DNA of 7,324 nucleotides, from assembly GCA_030043335.1 (NCBI GenBank), contig JASHXX010000127.1, positions 1-7,324 on the forward strand, read 5' to 3'. The translations under genes and the position numbers were made by a program. The stretch's first letter is position 1. Each line of letters starts with the position of its first letter. This document shows positions 7,232 to 7,324 of the stretch, one piece after another. Under the pieces are notes generated by a model. The model did not search any database, was not told the origin of the DNA, and saw only the letters and a list, made by a program, of their open reading frames with translations. The stretch is from Xanthobacteraceae bacterium (GTDB lineage Bacteria; Pseudomonadota; Alphaproteobacteria; Rhizobiales; Xanthobacteraceae).

Positions 7232-7324
7232 ATGCGTGCCGGCTTATTTTTGGCGATGGCCGCTGGCCTTGCAGTCTCCGCGTGCGCGTTTCAGCGAGCG
7301 CAGATCGCGAATGAAGCGCAATCT
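7232..7324 (+). CDS. Small lipoprotein, N-terminal fragment
   Basis: The ATG at 7232 opens a frame that runs off the window after 31 codons. It begins MRAGLFLAMAAGLAVSACAF, a short lipoprotein signal peptide: one basic residue, a hydrophobic core, and the lipobox VSAC with Cys18 as the expected lipidation site. The mature part starts AFQRAQIANEAQ. From memory this resembles the start of small uncharacterised lipoproteins found throughout Bradyrhizobium, but this cannot be checked here. A GGGGA at 7217-7221 lies 10 bases before the ATG, an acceptable though slightly long Shine-Dalgarno spacing. The protein would be anchored in the inner or outer membrane facing the periplasm. The frame probably belongs to the chromosomal backbone, marking the right edge of the inserted segment. 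Confidence 0.75.
   Translation, partial: MRAGLFLAMAAGLAVSACAFQRAQIANEAQS

Overview
The window is high-GC DNA whose protein families resemble those of alphaproteobacteria of the Bradyrhizobium/Rhodopseudomonas type (Nitrobacteraceae). This placement rests on remembered family resemblance and base composition, not on a search. The left part, to about 5,420, looks like ordinary chromosomal backbone. The stretch from about 5,421 to 6,915, directly behind a tRNA-Pro gene, is visibly less GC-rich and looks accessory.

Layout, left to right. (1) 1-211, plus strand: C-terminal end of a GMC-family FAD oxidoreductase. (2) 171-1355, minus strand: a decayed DctA-type dicarboxylate:cation symporter that has lost two substrate-site segments and carries a frameshift. 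(3) 1483-2808, minus strand: an intact MHS-type major facilitator transporter for a small organic acid or similar metabolite. (4) 3002-3718, minus strand: an exported peptide methionine sulfoxide reductase A with only one cysteine. (5) 3719-3989: a divergent intergenic region holding two perfect dyads. (6) 3990-5279, plus strand: a receiver-EAL protein, interrupted by two opposite one-base frameshifts, with degenerate active sites in both domains. (7) 5344-5420: tRNA-Pro(UGG) with encoded CCA. (8) 5421-5857: non-coding, with a strong minus-strand terminator that has no gene in front of it. (9) 5858-6915, plus strand: two overlapping frames that together look like one gene of about 353 codons ending in an Apea-like HEPN domain, split by a one-base change in a G tract. 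(10) 6916-7231: non-coding, with a repeated 10-bp palindrome. (11) 7232-7324, plus strand: the start of a small lipoprotein gene running off the window.

Functionally, the left end combines oxidation and uptake of small organic compounds (GMC enzyme, DctA remnant, MHS transporter). The middle pairs periplasmic oxidative-damage repair (MsrA) with a divergently transcribed, probably non-enzymatic c-di-GMP-type regulator. The right end is a tRNA-adjacent insertion carrying a HEPN protein, a domain class common in RNA-targeting toxins and phage defence. Three of the genes have broken frames. Either this is a locus in decay or the assembly contains indel errors; the missing segments of dctA cannot be explained by single-base errors.
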